DNA of 64,000 nucleotides, from positions 558,001-622,000 of the forward strand of contig LUGG01000015.1 in the NCBI GenBank assembly GCA_001683735.1. Direction: 5' to 3'. Position numbers and translations under genes: made by a program. The stretch comes from Grifola frondosa (Eukaryota > Basidiomycota > Agaricomycetes > Polyporales > Grifolaceae). Positions 1 through 10,242 of this stretch are shown here, piece by piece (the stretch's first letter is position 1; each line of letters begins with the position of its first letter). The notes beneath the pieces were generated by a model. The model worked only from the letters and a program-made list of their open reading frames with translations, had not been told where the DNA came from and made no database searches.

Positions 1-416
1 CAACAGCTGGACCTGCCTGAGGATCAGATGCGCGAAGAGGATGCTGGCGGCGGCCTTACCCACAAACCAGTCCCCAGCAACGACGTCGATCGGTGAGCCA
101 TTCAGCGAGTATGGGTGGATAGTGGCAGTGAGGATGGGGAAGTGAGAAAAGATTACCAGGCCTGCTCCCAGCGCGCCGCTTTGACACCCCATTCAGTACA
201 TCCGCACGACCAACGACAAAGTGCACGCGCACTTGTAGAAGAATTTTGCATATGGGAGCCTTTTGTGGACCACGGCATGGACGTACTCATAGTCTGCGAA
301 GACCCAGAGCTCTTGGAGGGTGATGACATTGTAGTCGGAAGCCGCTAGCGCGTTAACAATGGCAGCAATACGCTCTGTTCTATGGCATGAGACATCTTTG
401 AGGCTTCTGGTAGCTT
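1..416 (-). pseudogene. ISC1-like inositol phosphosphingolipid phospholipase C fragment
   Basis: Read on the minus strand, two exons (416-233 and 178-1) around a 54-nt GT-AG intron encode a stretch that I recognise as the N-terminal catalytic part of fungal Isc1, a neutral-sphingomyelinase-type phosphodiesterase. Landmarks are ITLQELWVFADYEYV, GALGAGLVIFSHFPI and HPYSLNGSPIDVVAGDWFVG, typical of the endonuclease/exonuclease/phosphatase fold. The known enzyme cleaves inositol phosphosphingolipids to ceramide at membranes. A splice-acceptor-like tract precedes position 416, but the expected first exon with the N-terminal NCWGL-type motif is not found upstream; an unrelated GET3 fragment lies there instead. 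The frame stays open to the window edge. It is either the body of a gene whose 5' end is lost or a gene fragment; its place among other fragments favours the latter. Confidence 0.6.
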
Positions 417-530
417 CTGTCAGAATAGGTAGGTAAGACGGGAGCCCTCACAAACCAACAATTGAAAGTAGTAATCGGAGACGAGTGTTGCTCATCATGG
501 CAGTCTGTCTCCACGCCGCGTGAGCGTACA

Positions 531-821
531 CCAGGCGTTCTGTGCGGGGACGGACTTCACAATCTGCGTGAAGCTCATCGCCTTGTCCACAGTCGGGATC
601 GTGAACGTGAGGTCCTCCATCACATTGCCCATCACGCCATTCGAGTCCGCTGCGCGGGGAGGGGAGAGGCGGGGACATGTACACTACTCGACCATCTCCT
701 GGATGGTACTCGTCGGGTTGATCTCCATCGCGAACAGATGGTCGAAGCCATTCACCTGCGTTGCCTCTTTCGAGAACTTCTGGCCGAATGCATTGGAGAG
801 GTCGTGTGATGCGCCCGAGAG
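531..821 (-). pseudogene. GET3/ArsA-type ATPase fragment
   Basis: Minus-strand translation gives [19 protein letters not shown], then [20 protein letters not shown], and after a short C-rich gap [20 protein letters not shown] and AMSFTQIVK. This matches the region of Get3 (tail-anchored protein targeting ATPase) just after the P-loop, where the family reads DPAHNLSDAFGQKF. The switch I Asp-Pro is replaced (SGASHD), the P-loop exon is absent, a TAG follows the MVE codons where a splice donor should be, and the similarity ends near 531. It is a short internal fragment that cannot encode an ATPase. It lies head to head with the chitin synthase fragment. Confidence 0.6.
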
Positions 822-924
822 CCAAAACGTGATAGCGAGGCCATGGAGAGGAGGAGGTGGTCGTCCGGAAGCTGCCATCTCAGTCCAAAGCGCCCAAGTT
901 CAACTTCACTTGCTCTCACGCTAT

Positions 925-2158
925 CACCTCATTGACTTAGTTTCATCCTTGACATCTGCGACGGTGTATCCTTCTGACGACACCATCCTCTCAGTTCTAC
1001 AAGCATGCTTTCGCACAGATTTACCATACACCAGAGTCGGTGCGTCAAACCTCATTGCCATTAATCCGTACAAGGCGTTGGCCAATGTTAACGACATCAG
1101 CGCAAAGGAATACGACGAGAGATGTTACAAGGATACTAGTTTTCCATTACCTGGGACTTCGCCTCTACCACCGCATCTATATGACCTTGCTGTGAAGGTA
1201 TACCTGCTTACGAGAAGGAGGAATGAATCGCAGGCAGTGGTGTTCCGGTGAGCGCCCGTTGACTGCCAACTAGTTGAATATATGAGATGACCTTGGTTCA
1301 ATAGCGGTATCACAGCATCCGCGAAGAGCGCTAGTGCCCAGCTGGTCAACCAGGTGCTAAAGCTGTCGATGCACTTAAAGAGAGAAGCTGGGCTAGTCGA
1401 ACAAATCAAGATGTTGACGCCGCTTCTTGATTCCTTCGGCAACGCAAAGACACTGATCAACCCTAATGCATCTTGACACAGTCGCTATCTCGAGCTACAC
1501 TTCAACGAACATGGCCGCATTCAAGGCGCGAAGGTTCTGGTGTACGGACTGGACAAGACCCGTCTCAACCGCCTTACATTCGAGGAGCGCACGTATCATG
1601 TCTTCTACCAATTCTTGGCAGGAGCTACTCCTGAGGAGAGGGATCGCTACAACTTGGAGGATCCATCAGATTACGCCTTGCTCGCATCGTCCAGGGTGCT
1701 ACCATCTACCCTCGGGTCCCTTCAGCGATGATTCGATTGCCATGGCTGATTTGTGCGTGGCAATGAAGACTCTCGGATTCAAGCCTAAACACACAGCTTC
1801 CACCTTCAGCCTTCTTGTTGCTATTCTTCTTCTAGGCAACCTTCAGTTCAGTGAGGCAGACGCGTGTGATGTTTCTGCTTACGTCTCCAACACACCTGTG
1901 CTTGAACATGTTGCGAGACTTCTAGGAGTCGGCTCCGAAGATCTCAGTGAGGTGTTGATGAACAAGACAAGCTACGGGCGGAAGGAGCTGTACACTGTCA
2001 TGCTGAATGCTCATCGGAGTGCTCCCCAATGCGACCAACTTGCGTGGGATCTATATGTGATTCTCTTCGCCTTTGTTACTGAAACAGCCAACCACAAAAT
2101 CGCACCCGGTGCGCAGGACTCTCCACCGCCCACGCAGATCATTATCTTTGACTAGCCG
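925..2158 (+). pseudogene. Chitin synthase myosin-motor domain fragment (5' part)
   Basis: The translation resembles the N-terminal myosin-like motor of class V/VII fungal chitin synthases: DDTILSVLQACFRTDLPYTR, VGASNLIAINPYKALANVND, then a 57-nt intron (1248-1304), LLDSFGNAKT, LELHFNEHGRIQGAKVLVYG, TYHVFYQFLAGAT and FKPKHTASTFSLLVAILLLG. In the family the motor precedes a membrane chitin synthase domain and aids polarised delivery of cell-wall synthesis. The P-loop expected as GITGSGKS reads GITASAKS, so the Gly before Lys is lost. There is a stop after the INPNAS codons and a frame change near 1695. The frame ends at TAG where FDQPGF is expected, just before a dihydroorotase segment. No glycosyltransferase part is present. 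Dead fragment. Confidence 0.8.
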
Positions 2159-2217
2159 GCATCGTCGGTACGTCCCCTGTCCCTCACCCACCCCCTCCCA
2201 TCTTCACGCCAGCCCAG

Positions 2218-2598
2218 GTTTCAAGTCGTACCCACACGGCGTGACGACCAACTCCGAGGGCGGCATTGAGTCATATGAGGCGTACTACACCATGTTCGCC
2301 GCGATGGAGGCAGCGGGGCTCGTACTGAACCTGCACAGCGAGGTGCCCTCTGCACCCACAGTGAACATGTGCGTGCTGAACGTGGAGCCCACGTTCCTCC
2401 CACACCTGCGCATGCTGCATGCTGAATGCCGCATTCCCACACCTGCACATCGTGCTCGAGCACACGACGACGTGCGCGGCAGTCGAGTGCGTCAAAAGCC
2501 TCGGCAACACCGTCGCGTGCACGATCACCGTGCACCACCTCGCGCTCACTGTCGACGACTGGGCGGGCCAGGCGTGGAACTTCTGCTAGCCCGTCGCG
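2218..2598 (+). pseudogene. Dihydroorotase (URA4-type) fragment lodged in the chitin synthase fragment
   Basis: Two frames joined by a shift near 2430 encode a dihydroorotase segment: FKSYPHGVTTNSEGGIESYE, then VLNLHSEVPSAPT, VLNVEPTFLPHLRMLHAE, and in the next frame LHIVLEHTTTCAAVECVKSL, VACTITVHHLALTVDDWAGQ and WNFC before TAG. Dihydroorotase closes carbamoyl-aspartate in pyrimidine synthesis; the TITxHHL stretch carries a metal-binding His pair and the LHSEVP stretch a conserved His. Only the middle third of the enzyme is present. Chitin synthase sequence lies on both sides, so this piece was inserted into, or recombined with, the chitin synthase copy. A splice-acceptor-like CCCAG precedes it. 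Confidence 0.75.
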
Positions 2599-2616
2599 TC
2601 TTCTGATTTGGCATCA

Positions 2617-2756
2617 GTGTACTTCGAAGGCCCGGCACCTTTGGTTTCGGCTCAAGACTGGACTGGTTTTGATGAGTTCTGCACTAACCTCTCCAACGAA
2701 CTCCTTCACTCATACATGCTGCAAGACACTTTCGAGGATGCGGTCGGATACAATAG
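2617..2756 (+). pseudogene. Chitin synthase motor fragment, resumed after the dihydroorotase piece
   Basis: The frame FEGPAPLVSAQDWTGFDEFC, NLSNELLHSYMLQDTFEDAV and GYNSQLT resumes the same myosin-like motor of chitin synthase that stopped at 2158. It shows that the dihydroorotase segment interrupts one original chitin synthase copy. The similarity ends at about 2756, where a membrane-protein frame begins without a stop codon. Confidence 0.7.
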
Positions 2757-3189
2757 TCAGCTCACGGCAACAGCGGCAGGCCTCGTCGTGATCCTGTATG
2801 ACCACCTCCTCCTGACGCTGTCCGACGAGGCCGCGCTGATTTGGAGCGCGTCGGCGTCCTTCACCTTCCTCACAAAGCGGTCCCTCATACTTGGCACGTT
2901 CATCGCTGTACTCTTCATTGTATGCTGTTTCGGGGCACTGATGCTGATGGCGCCTGCAGGACGATGTGGAAGACGGGAAGCTGTACGCGCTGATGTTGTG
3001 CTCGAGCGTGTTGATGGTCGTCGCGCTCTCCCATCCATTAGGCAACACTGGCAGAACATCCATCTCTTCATCTCCTACCCTCATCTTCATTTCTCGTCTA
3101 AATGCCGAATTGCACCGCTTGCGCAACCACTGGCACCCATTGCCGTCAAGAAGACAATACAGGCAGACCCTCCACACCGAGCAGATTGA
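2757..3189 (+). pseudogene. DUF6533-like membrane protein fragment
   Basis: The open frame runs on from the chitin synthase piece and changes character to AAGLVVILYDHLLLTLSDEA followed by ALIWSAS. YDHLLTL-DE-xLIW is the signature of the basidiomycete DUF6533 integral membrane family. A hydrophobic segment follows at about 2882-2955 (ILGTFIAVLFIVCCFGALML), then an alternative frame with another hydrophobic stretch (ALMLCSSVLMVVALS), so the segment appears frameshifted. The function of DUF6533 proteins is unknown. As it stands this is a fusion-like fragment. Confidence 0.5.
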
Positions 3190-4023
3190 ACACTAACTCC
3201 TCCGCTTCGTGTGTTTAATCCGCATACCATATCATTATGCCTGTGTTGTTCTACTCATCTCGACCTTCTTCTTTGTCTCAGCAGCCTCAAGTCGGTCTCA
3301 CGCTTCTGTCTGATCTTAGCCATGTTTTGTAATAGCTAGTTCTTTTCAATCAATTTCATATTCTGAGCTCTGAATGGTCTGTGGGTGAATTTCAATCTGA
3401 AGGTACTGAGAGCTCTCTGCAATCTGAGTAACATCTAAATGATTATATTAACTCAATGGTCTGAAGCCTCTAAATTTGGCCCAAGCCAAGATTCAAGACT
3501 GTTTAGAAGCTATTAGAAACTACAGAGGACAAGGGCTTATGAACGCTCTGAAGTGTCTTGCGGTTCGGATGTTAAGATGAAACAGACCAGTTCAGATCAA
3601 ATAAGACGGTTTCGGATTTTGCTGATGACTGTTACGGTACCTAGTTGATTAACAACGAATAATAACTAGGACCAGAATGTAAGCAAATGAAGTAAATGAA
3701 GAACTAATTCTATGGCTCACCTCAGTGCTCCGGTACAAGGACACTGAGGGGAGCCGACACGTAGCTACTCGTATATATGAGAAACAATGCACAGGTACGT
3801 ATCAGTGGCAACACGTGTATGAAAAGATAGGAAGAACAAAAAGTGAAACTTGCATATACTGAAATGGTAAGTATCTGACCTAAACGGGAAAAGACGCGGA
3901 ACTGCCTAAATCCATGCGTTTGCACGCCGTATCCCAACACCGTGCCCTCCGTATCATCTACGAGTTCGTCTGCGCGCATCCTCCAGAGTCCATCCTCAGC
4001 TATGGGTTCTAGAGTGCCTGCCC
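3190..4023. other. Intergenic stretch without a supported gene
   Basis: I see no gene here. The sequence is AT-richer than its surroundings. A minus-strand open frame at 3722-4096 crosses the transposon end and has no family resemblance I recognise. The last bases are the left flank of the transposon. Confidence 0.5.
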
Positions 4024-4039
4024 CATCAGGAAATTTACA
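4024..4039 (+). repeat. Terminal inverted repeat, left end of transposon copy 1
   Basis: CATCAGGAAATTTACA, the exact reverse complement of 10227-10242. Copy 2 has the same ends. Similarity between the two ends continues loosely inward (both have a TCTTAC-CGAG/CGGG word). Confidence 0.9.
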
Positions 4040-4318
4040 TATCATCTTGGCTGTCTTACCCGAGACGCTGAAGACCGTTAAGACCGTCAGACACACGTCT
4101 TACTGGGACAGGCCGGGTGTCCTAAGTAAGAGGTATTGTCGCAGAGCCAGACCTGTAAGACGAATACAAGCCTGTAAATAAGATAGTAATAAGAGTGTCA
4201 AAGATAGTTCTTATAGTTCTTGGTTCAGTCTTTATGACATAGCTCCGATTGATCGCAATTTTCTGTTCACGGTAACATTGTTCAAGAAAAGAGCTTCGAA
4301 ATACAATAGGCTATCATT

Positions 4319-6558
4319 CTACTCCTTGTCCGACATCAGCATGAACTCATCGTCGCTATCATCAACCACCAAAGTCACCGTCGCCGCCAGGACCCTCTTC
4401 TTCTCATTGTAACACTTCTTCGCGCCATCGAGAATGTTGTTCCAATCAGCGGTAGTGAATGTGTCGAGGACGCGGAGGTATTTGCTCGCCTTCTTGATGG
4501 CTTTGGGATGACCACTGTGTATTTCAACACGATCACCCCAATTGTCTGCGGAAAAGTATCCGGCCTGGCCCGTAGGGATCTGCAGGGTTCCCTTCCGCCA
4601 GAAAACAAGTGCACGCTCAACCTGCAATGGTAAGCCTTCAGCGTGCACATTCAAGGCCAACAACTTACCGCAAGGATTGATAAGATTAATGCGCCACGAG
4701 GATAGTCGAAGGACGTCCTAAACTCGTGCGGAATTGCCGACAATGCAGCAAGATGGGCTGTGAAGGTGGAGAGGATGAGTTCTGATTGAAACCGCCCCTG
4801 TAAGAGTGTTAGTCGGCATTCGTTGGTGATTTGGGAAAATATACATTACCGTTTTCTTTATCCCGCCGCCCCAAGACTTCCAGAGAAACGGCGCATTCTT
4901 CACTTCAGGGTCATTGCCCAAAGCATATGTGACATATGCTGCGACGTCTTCCCGTGTCTTGAAATCCTCCTGGTTCTCTTTGATCTGCTTGTCGAACGCT
5001 GCAATTGCTGCTTGTGCAAATGAGGATCGCCAGTCGTGAACACGATAGCTGATCTAGGGATGACAGCATCAAGTACAAGTGAGACAATCCCATAAGTACA
5101 ACTCACCAGATCGTAGAAGACGTCATTCTCTTGCACAGAATATTCAATATCGGGGAAGACGCGATCAAAGAGTGCTTGAATGTCAGTGAGTGTCAACGAC
5201 GTCCATGCAGGGAGAGTGCCAGCATGTTCGCGGGCCAGCGGCACAAGGATGTTCGTGAAAGCATCACGCATGTCCGTTGGGAGGTCCTTGTTTGTGAACT
5301 TCGTCCTAGTGGCCTTCTTGGCACTCGACTTTCGTCCGCCAGCACTAAGATTCGCCACCGCTACGCCGATGATCGGGGGTCCAATCTTGATCTGCGTTAG
5401 CTCGTCGCACTAAATTAACAATCAACGTAAGTACACAAAGGCTTTGAAAAATCTAGATACACTTACTCGGGCCGCTGCGCGATCAACTCCGACTTCAGCG
5501 GCAATATCCTGAAGACTACGAGAGAGCTGGGTGGCTTTGGAGCGAGAACTGACAGCGTCCCAGCGTAGATTATTGGATGTCCGAGCTGAGAGTGAAGCGC
5601 GCTCATGGCTCTCGTCTTCATCTGCGAACCCTCCGTATTGCGCACAGGCATCTGAGTAGTCTGCATCCCCCTCATAATCACTTGGTGCTGCACTGGAAGG
5701 ATTGGATTTGGAGTATGCAGATGAGTGAGCGCTACTAATGTCCGACTGCATGTCACCACGACGTGAGCCTGTTGAGACTCCGGACTGATTTTTCCACTCT
5801 TTGATGAGACCGCTAGGTGCCGGGGTTTTCTTCAACTTTTTTGTGACCCTATGCATAGTACGTGAAGACAAAGGAGAATTATTGACAAAGAGATGAGTAC
5901 TTACATGTCATGGTATGTTCCGTCGGATTCATCTTTACGCTTTCCCACGTTCAAGGCGCCCGTCTCTGTACGCACAGCGAGCACTTCAGCGCGCCCGACT
6001 TTTGTCTTTTTTCTGGTACCGGCTTTGGGTTCCTCAGGATCGTCTTGGCCCTCATCATCTAAATCGACCTCATTCTCATCTTCGCTATTCTCCTGGGAAC
6101 CGGACACATCATGGCTGTCGCTACCACCACCCACAGGTGCTGTCATGGCATCTCGGGAGTCTTCACGTTGAATCACTAATAAAGGTACTTGAACTGGGCA
6201 TATAGTTTCATGTGGCATTACTACTTACCTTGGGGATTTTTAGAAGCATACCCAGCGACTTTCCGCACAGCGCGAGGAGGCAACATCTTTGTCGGTGGGT
6301 GATTAGCAATTATATCCACCGTCTCATCGTAAAATCCATCTGATTCTCGATAGCCGCTACTTCAGCAAGGGAAGCTGCCTGCAAGGCTGCAGCAGCCTCT
6401 TGCTTTTGAGCTTCTGCACGTCGAATGGTGGCCATTTCCTCTGTCGACCTGCGTGCGTTAGGCAAATCCGGCACACCTGGATGCGCATTCTTGTTCGACG
6501 CGCGTGTGCTTAAACCGATACCTGGAGGAAGCTTGGCCTTCTTCGATTGTCGGGGCAT
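4319..6558 (-). pseudogene. Transposon accessory protein, copy 1 (function unknown)
   Basis: Multi-exon gene divergent from the transposase. The start chosen is the Met of MPRQSKKAKLPPG (6558), since a basic N-terminus follows. The protein has an Ala/Gln-rich helix (EAQKQEAAAALQAASLAEVA), an acidic serine-rich region (SQENSEDENEVDLDDEGQDD), a basic patch and a Ser-rich region. The conserved C-terminal half includes PFLWKSWG, FQSELILSTFTAHL, ALVFWRKG and GYFSADNWGD, ending in an acidic tail. I recognise this as the common partner protein of basidiomycete Plavaka-like elements but know no biochemical role; a DNA-binding or regulatory role is a guess. Exon 1 lacks one G relative to copy 2 (TTTTACGATG against TTTTGACGATG, near 6330), which shifts the frame after NQMDF. 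The later exons look sound, better than in copy 2. Confidence 0.7.
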
Positions 6559-6760
6559 TATCAAAGTCGTTGTACAGCAGAGGTGAGACGTGGTGGAGGG
6601 TGAAAATTGTAAAGGACTGATTCGTGGCACTCCTTTCCTAGGTGGACCACCATTCGATGGATCGGGACTTGCTCGGATCCCAATGGCACATGGTCGGTGA
6701 GCAAGCTGTCGCCTCGCCTTTCAGTTCAACTTACTACCAACCTCCACTGCTTTAGAGAAT
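6559..6760. promoter_or_regulatory. Divergent promoter region of transposon copy 1
   Basis: About 200 bp separate the start codons of the accessory gene and the transposase, which point away from each other, so one bidirectional promoter probably serves both. The same spacing occurs in copy 2 (50744-50943). No clear TATA box was seen. Confidence 0.5.
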
Positions 6761-9700
6761 ATGCCGCATTCTAATGCATCCTTCACACCTCGGATGTTCC
6801 GTCCTCGAAATATTCCTTGCCCACATGGCTGCCGTGGCCTCTTTAAAACTGCCCAAGGCTTGAAGCAACATCTGAGCGCTGTCCACCGTCAAGCACCTTG
6901 TGCCAGCGTCCTCAGAGCCTCACCAATTCCTGGGTTGGAGCATGAAGATTCGGATCATGCAATGGATGAAGATATTCAAGAACCACCGGTGGTTCCAGAA
7001 CCACCACTGGTGGTTCCGGCGCATCAACGCCGTACAGAATACCACACGCATCTTAGCGGTGCGTTTGATTGGACTTTCTTTCAGGTTATTCTAAATGATG
7101 ACTTTAGGTGACCCTTGTGATATCGACGGCACGTTTCTTGCACCAGATACACCTCCAGCACCATCACCACAACGACCTCCACATGATTTTACGCCATACA
7201 CCAATCGTGCTCAGTTTGAACTTGCGGACTTCTTCTTTCGTAAGGACCAAATGGCTGGGACGAAAATTGATGAGCTTATGCAGCTGTGGGCTGCGTGGGC
7301 TGCGATGCTTCCCCCAAACTCGGGGCAGAAGCCCCCTTTTGCTGATCATACTGATCTCTATGGCTCAATCGACTCAATCGAGCTAGGAGAGATAGCGTGG
7401 CAAACATTTTCAGTTACCTACAAGGGACCTCGCCCCGATGGAGAGGCGCCGCCATGGATGGACACCGAGTATGACATTTGGTATCGATGCCCACGACAAG
7501 TCCTTCGAAACCAGCTTGCAAATCCAGATTTCGCCGGCGAGATGGACTTCTCCGCGAAGAGGGTATTCTCGAATGAGAATAAGCGCGAATATCAAGACTT
7601 TATGTCTGGAAACTGGGCATGGGATCAATCGGTATCGTGATTCTTATATTTGTATCTATCTTCATTGCAAAACTGACGCTTATTAGGACATCCTACAAAT
7701 GACCCTGCCACACATGGTGCAACATTTTGTCCTGTCATCCTTGGCAGTGATAAAACCACTGTGTCGGTTGCTACTGGCCAGAATGAATACTATCCATTGT
7801 ACCTCAGCAACGGCCTCATCCACAATGCGGTACGACGCGCACAACGCAACGCTGTCTCGCTTGTCGCATTTTTAGCAATTCCAAAGAGTGAGTCTATATT
7901 ATTCTAGCCTAAGTAGCGTAGACACTCACCATAATTCTAGCTGATCGTGAATATCAGGATGATCCCAAGTTTCGCCAGTTTCGTCGTCAGCTGTTCCACG
8001 CATCCCTCAATCATATCCTTCAGCCTCTGCGCCCGGGGATGACTGTTCCTGAAATTACCTTGTGCGCTGATGGACATTATCGATGGATGGTGTATGGTCT
8101 TGGACCATACATTGCAGACTATCCAGAGCAAGTGCTTCTGGCCTGCATCGTGCAAGGCTGGTGTCCACGGTATGTCATTTGTTGTCGCCATCACTTCACT
8201 TTCATCCCTCCTCTCACAATTATTAGGTGTACCTCCATTTCGAGTGACCTTGATGGGCCTGGCACACGACGCTCGCATGAACACAGCAAGGCTCTCCTTG
8301 AAACATTCGATCTGAAGACATTATGGGATGACTACGGACTTGTCGGGGATCTTGTGGTGAGTATTCACGCGTTATTTGTTGTTCATGTGTCTCAAGCTTT
8401 TTCAGCCATTCACAGCCGGATTTCCGCGTGCGGACATTCACGAGCTGCTCTCGCCCGACCTTTTGCACCAAGTTATCAAAGGGACCTTCAAAGACCATCT
8501 CGTCACATGGGTAGAAGAATACCTCGAGCTTCAGCATGGAAAGGCTGCCGCCGCCAAGATTCTTGCAGATATAGACCGTCGGTACGTCTATATTATTGTA
8601 AATATAAATGGACTTCTCACCTTCCCTTAGTATTGCAGCGACGCCATCGTTTCCGGGTTTAAGACGTTTTCCGCAAGGGCGTGGTTTTAAGCAATGGACG
8701 GGAGATGACTCGAAGGCGCTTATGAAGGTACGTTGAAGATGATGACTCTGTTTATATCTTGCTTATATTGTGACTTCCAGGTGTATCTTCCCGCGATCGC
8801 AGGGCATGTGCCGTCGCAGATGGTACAGGCATTGAGCGCATTTTTAGACTTTTGTTATCTTGTTCGGCGATCAATTATCGACGAACAGACACTCACGGAC
8901 ATTGACATTGCGGTACAACGCTTCCATCGGGCTCGACGAATCTTCCTCGACTCCGGTGTAAGGCCGAATGGGTTCTCTCTCCCACGACAACATTCACTCG
9001 TGCATTATCGACGTCTTATTCAGCTCTTTGGTGCGCCCAACGGTCTATGCTCTTCCATAACGGAGTCCAAACATATCAAGGCTGTTAAAGAACCTTGGCG
9101 TCGATCAAGCCGATTCGAAGAGGTTGGCCAGATGCTGATCATCAATCAACGTCTCGACAAGATCGCAGCCATACGCGTTGCCTTTGCAACACGCGGCATG
9201 CTGGATGGCCCGTGCATCCCTCTTCCTCCCCCACATATTGTCGACAGTTACACACCTCCTGATCTCTCCGTACCCACCGTGCAGGTGATGCCATCACGCG
9301 TTGACAACGCTGATGAAGAAGAAGATGATCAAGGTGCGGTCGAGGGTCCAACCATCCTGGGAGAAGTTCTCCTTGCTAAAAGCCGTGGTACGTCAATAAC
9401 TTGGACTACTGATGGTTATTTGTTCTTAAGTCTTGTTGCCTAGCTCGTGGATTCCCTAGTCGACTTGCAGAACTTGCTCATCATATAGATATTCCTGACC
9501 TTCCAAGCTACATTCGCCGTTTCTTATACGACCAACTCTATCCGGACGCCATAATTCCTTCTCACGAAGTCAATCTGGAGCGGTGTCCAGATGCTCCTCA
9601 ACGTATTGCGATATACCCGTCTGCCGTTGCGACGTTCCATGCTCCTAGCGACCAGTCGGGCGTTGGCGGTATGCACCGGGAGCGTATTCGTTCAGTTGCC

Positions 9701-10105
9701 TCATGGCACGGTGGCCCACCTCGCCGTGATTGTGCGTTCGTAGAGAAGGATCCGAACCTTCCGGGCTTTCGTGGATTGCATGTGGTGCACGTGTTGTTAT
9801 TCTTGTCATTCAAGCATTATGGTGTTGAGTATCCATGTGCTCTTGTTACGTGGTTTTCTCCTGTTGACGACGAGCCATGCAAAGACACAGGCATGTGGAT
9901 TGTCGAGCCGGACGTAGATTATGCTGGAAGGCGGATTATGTCAGTGCTTCATTTGGACACTATGTTGCGCAGTGCACATCTTATTGGAGTTGCCGGAAAG
10001 GAATTCCTTCCACGTAGTTTCAAACATTCAGACTCTTTAGATGCATTTAAAGCCTTCTATGTAAATAAGTTTGCAGACCATCATGCCTATGAAATTGCAT
10101 TCTAG
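6761..10105 (+). pseudogene. Plavaka-type transposase, copy 1 (frameshifted)
   Basis: Nine exons fit: 6761-7058, 7108-7631, 7687-7887, 7941-8169, 8227-8356, 8406-8581, 8631-8727, 8781-9387, 9444-10105, with 49-57 nt GT-AG introns. Adding one missing base in exon 3, they total 2,925 nt (974 aa). The N-terminus has a zinc finger (CPHGC...HLSAVH, C-x3-C...H-x4-H). Then come family landmarks EYDIWYRCPRQVL, GATFCPVILGSDKTTVSVAT, ITLCADGHYRW, FPRADIHELLSPDLLHQVIK, GRGFKQWTGDDSKALMKVYL and GLCSSITESKHIKAVKEPW. These mark the basidiomycete Plavaka transposase group, which cuts and pastes DNA. Exon 3 reads CCTACAAATG where copy 2 has CCTAGCAAATG; the deletion near 7695 destroys the frame. Exon 2, broken in copy 2, is intact here. 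Confidence 0.85.
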
Positions 10106-10226
10106 CTACATACATAAGAAGTCAATCGAGACAAACACAAGACGTCGCAAGAGCACTCAAGTTAAACTGGTCAAGCCCAAGACACTCAAAAAAGAACGAG
10201 AGGCTCCAAGACCCGAGTAAGAAGGG

Positions 10227-10242
10227 TGTAAATTTCCTGATG
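10227..10242 (-). repeat. Terminal inverted repeat, right end of transposon copy 1
   Basis: Reverse complement of 4024-4039. The transposase stop codon lies about 120 bp inside this end. Confidence 0.9.

Larger units (their letters stand above)
4024..10242 (+). mobile_element. Plavaka-type DNA transposon, copy 1 (6,219 bp)
   Basis: The ends are a perfect 16-bp inverted repeat, CATCAGGAAATTTACA at 4024-4039 and its complement at 10227-10242. The boundary is exact because the second copy (47262-53481) is nearly identical up to these bases and unrelated outside them, apart from a base or two. Internally the element carries a multi-exon transposase (plus strand) and an accessory gene (minus strand) transcribed from a shared centre. 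The subterminal left end is rich in GTAAGAC/GTCTTAC-like words, as expected of transposase-binding arrays in CACTA-like elements. No target-site duplication is visible: the left flank ends GCCC and the right flank starts CTCG. Both genes carry a one-base deletion relative to copy 2, so this copy is probably not autonomous. Confidence 0.85.

Noticed and set aside
925..2756. A class V myosin gene
   Set aside because: The motor-like sequence matches the motor fused to chitin synthases (EYDERCYKDTSFPLPGT and PPHLYDLAVKVY context) better than true myosin, and no IQ motifs or tail are present.
5893..6205. Long open frames antisense to the transposon accessory gene
   Set aside because: They mirror a low-complexity acidic exon, lack family similarity and disagree with the exon structure on the other strand.
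6761..10105. Assigning the transposase to the Kyakuja-Dileera-Zisupton group
   Set aside because: The residue pattern (IHELLSPDLLHQ, GRGFKQWTGDDSKALMK, ITESKHIKAVKEPW) is that of the Plavaka group of basidiomycetes; I saw no Cys-rich KDZ signatures.
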